IMG/VR virus record: IMGVR_UViG_3300010354_000093
Coordinates: 1-61,075 of that record
Reading direction: 5' to 3' (one strand)
DNA length: 61,075 nt
Source: a virus
The notes beneath the pieces were generated by a model that saw nothing but the letters and a program-made list of their open reading frames with translations, searched no databases and was not told the origin of the DNA. Positions 58,915 to 61,075 of the stretch are shown here, in pieces (position 1 is the first letter of the stretch; each line of letters starts with the position of its first letter). Position numbers and translations under genes: made by a program.

Positions 58915-59152
58915 ACCATTAGATTATCAAGATGAAGAAACTCATGAACAGCTGATGACGGCGTTTCGTGAGTATTTCAAGTCTAATCAAGAATGGGTCA
59001 ACAAAGGCACACGTAGGGCAGGAGAGAACAGTCGTTACTGGCTTGCCCAAATTAGAATCATAGCTAAGGCTCGCAGAGAAAAAATACAGCAATATCGTGT
59101 TCATTTGGACAGAACTAAGGCTCAAAAGAAAGGCTCGGCAGAGGAAGAGTAG
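58898..59152 (+). CDS. small basic hypothetical protein
   Basis: I take the ATG at 58898 (84 residues) rather than a GTG 14 codons upstream. Charged helical protein with GTRRAGENSRYWLAQIRIIAKARREKIQQYR, a basic amphipathic helix that could contact nucleic acid. It overlaps the cytidylyltransferase by 17 bases. Similar short proteins follow gp46 in related phages; function unknown. Confidence 0.68.
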   Translation: MSKHVEPLDYQDEETHEQLMTAFREYFKSNQEWVNKGTRRAGENSRYWLAQIRIIAKARREKIQQYRVHLDRTKAQKKGSAEEE

Positions 59153-59164
59153 ACTACATAGTTG

Positions 59165-59608
59165 ATGTATTGGACGTATCAACAAAAATCAGTAGAAGAA
59201 ATTCCAGAAGGCGTAATTGGCTTCGTTTATCTTATTACAAATCTCACCACCGGGCAAAAGTACATAGGCAAAAAACTAGCACAGTTTAAGCGTACCAAAC
59301 CACCACTCAAAGGCAAAAAACTTAAAAGACGTTCCGTAGTTGAAAGCGATTGGCGTGACTATTGGGGATCGTCGGATAGGTTACAAGCAGACGTTCAAGC
59401 ATTAGGTCCGGAAAAATTCACAAGAGAAATAATTTATTATTGCAAAAGCAAAGCAGAAATGTCTTACTTAGAGGCAAGAGAACAATTTGAACGGCGTGTA
59501 CTAGAGACTGACGAATACTATAACGGCATTATCAACGTTAGAGTGGGCGGGTCAGCTATCCTAAGACAGCGGTTAATAGAACAAGCACAGGCGAAATCAA
59601 ACGGTTAA
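59165..59608 (+). CDS. GIY-YIG-like nuclease
   Basis: A 147-residue protein starting at the ATG at 59165. The N-terminal GFVYLITNLTTGQKYIGKK is the GIY-YIG core (VYL...YIG), followed by the basic LKRRSVVESDWRDYWGSS and an acidic E/R helix (YLEAREQFERRVLET), the usual catalytic Arg and Glu neighbourhood. Freestanding endonucleases of this fold (Seg type) act as homing enzymes in T4-like phages. It abuts the structured 59609-60050 region, so a homing or RNA-linked role is possible. Confidence 0.82.
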   Translation: MYWTYQQKSVEEIPEGVIGFVYLITNLTTGQKYIGKKLAQFKRTKPPLKGKKLKRRSVVESDWRDYWGSSDRLQADVQALGPEKFTREIIYYCKSKAEMSYLEAREQFERRVLETDEYYNGIINVRVGGSAILRQRLIEQAQAKSNG

Positions 59609-59960
59609 TGGCTAGCGCAGGCCAAATTCGTGCGCTCTATACCTGGACCCAGGGTCGCAGGGACGGAAATCTCTCGCCGTTAAGAGTACTCAACCACTAC
59701 CCGAAAGGATGTTGATCGCTAATAAGACCTGCGATTTGGTTGTTTGAACAGGATTTAAGGCAAAAAGAAGGGTAATTCCCTAACGGACATATAGGTGATA
59801 GCATGTCTATATGTACCTGCCGTCGGATAAAGACGCTGCTCGTGGTACCGGCCGACCGCCACTGTAATGCAGTAATGCTATGTGACTGCGCTACTCAGAT
59901 GATGCGAATCTTTGCCCTATGCGGGCAAAGTGTGACCACTTAATCTAGATGATACTAAAT
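59609..59960 (+). ncRNA. candidate structured non-coding RNA
   Basis: No open reading frame of note lies here and the base composition is clearly richer in GC than the flanks. Exact stems visible by eye: 59614-59619 with 59631-59636; GTCGCAGG 59654-59661 with 59728-59735; GGG/CCC at 59770-59780; ACATATAG 59787-59794 with 59807-59814; GTCGG 59822-59826 with CCGAC 59852-59856; ACTG/CAGT 59861-59873; TTTGCCC 59911-59917 with 59923-59929. This density is expected of a folded RNA. I looked for tmRNA, RNase P, cobalamin-riboswitch and group I intron landmarks and found none convincing. Strand is assumed from neighbouring genes. Confidence 0.6.
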
Positions 59961-59978
59961 CGCTTCGCTTTAAAAATG

Positions 59979-59998
59979 CTTCGAGTCTTTAGACGAAG
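59979..59998 (+). terminator. hairpin, possible end of the structured RNA
   Basis: CTTC-GA-GTC TTTA GAC-GAAG, a stem with a two-base bulge. No run of T follows directly, so terminator function is doubtful; it may be part of the same RNA fold. Confidence 0.3.
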
Positions 59999-60002
59999 AA
60001 GC

Positions 60003-60021
60003 AAACGAACGCAGTTCGTTT
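60003..60021 (+). terminator. perfect hairpin abutting the late promoter
   Basis: AAACGAAC GCA GTTCGTTT, an 8-base perfect stem whose 3' arm ends in TTT and whose last base starts the TATAAATA octamer. Could end upstream transcription just before the late promoter. Confidence 0.45.
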
Positions 60022-60028
60022 ATAAATA
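60021..60028 (+). promoter_or_regulatory. late promoter TATAAATA
   Basis: Exact T4 late consensus, 22 bases before the ATG at 60051; spacing as at the minus-strand late sites. Marks the next gene as late/structural. Confidence 0.85.
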
Positions 60029-60050
60029 AAGGTATTATCGGAATAATATT

Positions 60051-61075
60051 ATGTCTTTAACTTTTTCACAAAGATTAATTGTAGAAGAAAAATTAAACGA
60101 AGGTCGAATTCTCTTAGAGGATATATGCCGAGGTTTAACTGAAGAACAAAATAAAATAATTAGAGGAATATATAGAGAGTTTTTACCGTTAATTGAAGCA
60201 ACATTAACTACAGATCAAATATCCCAATTATTTAAAAATGTAGAGCAATCAGCAACTGCTAGTGGATCTAACAGAACTGGGTTGGGAAAAGCCGCAGATG
60301 TTGCAAAATTACCAGTCCAAGCAGTTCAAAAAGTTAACGATATTATTAACAAAGCAGGGCAGTGGGCGCAAAACACTAAACCTGTACAGGCGTTTGATCA
60401 AAAATTTGAAGAACTAAAAGCAAAGATTAGTGCTAAGTTTCCAAATTTAACTCAAAACTTAACTCAAGCAGGAGAATGGGCTAAGGCAAATCCTGGAAAA
60501 ACCGCAGTGATTATCGGTGTGTTAACCGCCGTTGCATCATTAGCGGGAGGACCTTTAGGTGGTGCTATCGCAGGTCAAATACTAAGAGGTACTACTGAAT
60601 TAATGAAAGGCGAAAAACTTTCAACTGCGATCGGAAAAGGTATTAAAACTGCGGCTTTAGGTTACTTATCTGGTAAAGCCTTTGAAATGTTGGGAAAATT
60701 CGTAGAGGGAATGAGAGTTGAAGCATTGCCTGTTCCTGGGGCTGAGGAATCTGGGTTAGCCACTGTTAACTACGGGGCTACTAGAACTATTACAGGTCCG
60801 GGCACAGAATGGAAACAGACTGTGCAAGGATTTAATGTCACGGTATTTCCTGAACAACAGACAGCCATTAATGACGCTATGAGTATGATCCGTAATGGTC
60901 AACCCGGCGGTTTTGATCTATTGAAAACTATCGCCCAGGAGATTAGATCTCCTGAATACAGGGCTGCGATCAAAGATATAATGGTCAATGCTCGTGCAGA
61001 CCAATTGGCCAATGACGGATTACTAAAATGGATCAATGGCATGGCCCAAGCAGGTCAAAGTCTTAGTCAAGGTGC
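60051..61075 (+). CDS. putative virion structural protein, N-terminal part (runs off window)
   Basis: Open from ATG 60051 to the end of the window without a stop (341 residues seen). It begins MSLTFSQRLIVEEKLNEGRILLEDI, contains ATASGSNRTGLGKAADVAKLPVQ (read in pieces), a long helical part, and a Gly/Ala hydrophobic stretch AVIIGVLTAVASLAGGPLGG (about residues 158-180) followed by GEKLSTAIGKGIKTAALGYLSG. I associate this N-terminal layout with unknown structural-type proteins of aquatic T4-like phages. The hydrophobic segment suits a membrane-inserting or ejected internal protein. Driven by an exact late promoter. C-terminus and hence domain content are unknown. Confidence 0.75.
   Translation, partial: MSLTFSQRLIVEEKLNEGRILLEDICRGLTEEQNKIIRGIYREFLPLIEATLTTDQISQLFKNVEQSATASGSNRTGLGKAADVAKLPVQAVQKVNDIINKAGQWAQNTKPVQAFDQKFEELKAKISAKFPNLTQNLTQAGEWAKANPGKTAVIIGVLTAVASLAGGPLGGAIAGQILRGTTELMKGEKLSTAIGKGIKTAALGYLSGKAFEMLGKFVEGMRVEALPVPGAEESGLATVNYGATRTITGPGTEWKQTVQGFNVTVFPEQQTAINDAMSMIRNGQPGGFDLLKTIAQEIRSPEYRAAIKDIMVNARADQLANDGLLKWINGMAQAGQSLSQG

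Noticed and set aside
59761-59870. Cobalamin-riboswitch-like strings (CCTGCCG and GCCACTG)
   Set aside because: The order is reversed compared with the riboswitch and the B12 box is incomplete; the downstream gene is structural.
59609-60020. tmRNA, RNase P RNA or group I intron
   Set aside because: No TpsiC-like GGTTCGA.TCC, no GAGGAAAGTC, and no P7-like conserved segments; the flanking genes have intact ends so there are no exons to join.
1-61075. tRNA genes
   Set aside because: No cloverleaf with a GGTTCGA-type T arm was found in the gaps, which are mostly under 90 bases.

Overview
The window is a 61 kb piece of a T4-like (contractile-tailed, marine/freshwater-type) myovirus genome. The diagnosis rests on a syntenic set of T4 core homologues: late sigma factor gp55, recombination nuclease gp47/gp46, RNase H, baseplate genes gp53, gp5, gp25 and gp6, and AT-rich late-promoter octamers of the form NATAAATA. 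ThyX, a QueE-type radical-SAM enzyme, GMP reductase and VirX1-like flavin halogenases are the kind of auxiliary genes found in T4-like phages of aquatic bacteria. The host cannot be read from the sequence. I see no tRNA, CRISPR, insertion sequence or integrase.

Layout. (1) 1-13049, plus strand: tightly overlapping metabolic and early genes. They run from partial guaC, a small Cys-rich protein and queE to a five-gene block (flavin halogenase, membrane protein, coiled-coil protein, 2OG-Fe(II) oxygenase, second halogenase-like protein), then RNase H, several conserved unknowns, a MoxR-like AAA+ ATPase with a metallopeptidase/vWA partner (each with its own sigma70-like promoter), tandem small paralogues and thyX. 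(2) 54763 down to 13042, minus strand: one long late region. Order of transcription: tail-tube-cap-like protein, gp53, hub-like protein, gp5 (no lysozyme domain), gp25, gp6, a 4784-residue giant protein, fibre and subtilase genes in alternation, three paralogous fibres, structural proteins, and finally four glycosyltransferase-like genes in two paralogous pairs. (3) 54845-59608, plus strand: gp55, gp47, gp46, a cytidylyltransferase-like protein, a small basic protein and a GIY-YIG-like nuclease. (4) 59609-60050: a 442-base gene-free stretch rich in perfect stems, probably a structured RNA. (5) 60051-end: a late-promoter-driven structural-type gene that runs off the window.

How it may work. 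Host-type promoters drive early genes, including gp55. gp55 then recognises NATAAATA sites (54786, 49107, 24545, 20092, 60021, perhaps 7443) to switch on the late region. The late sigma promoter and a late promoter lie back to back at 54786-54821. The most unusual contents are the halogenase/oxygenase block, which resembles a small tailoring pathway inside a phage; the two subtilisin-like proteases embedded among the fibre genes; the giant baseplate/fibre protein with a beta-propeller-like section; the MoxR/vWA-peptidase pair; and the unassigned structured RNA. Functions are inferred from motifs read by eye; no database search was run.
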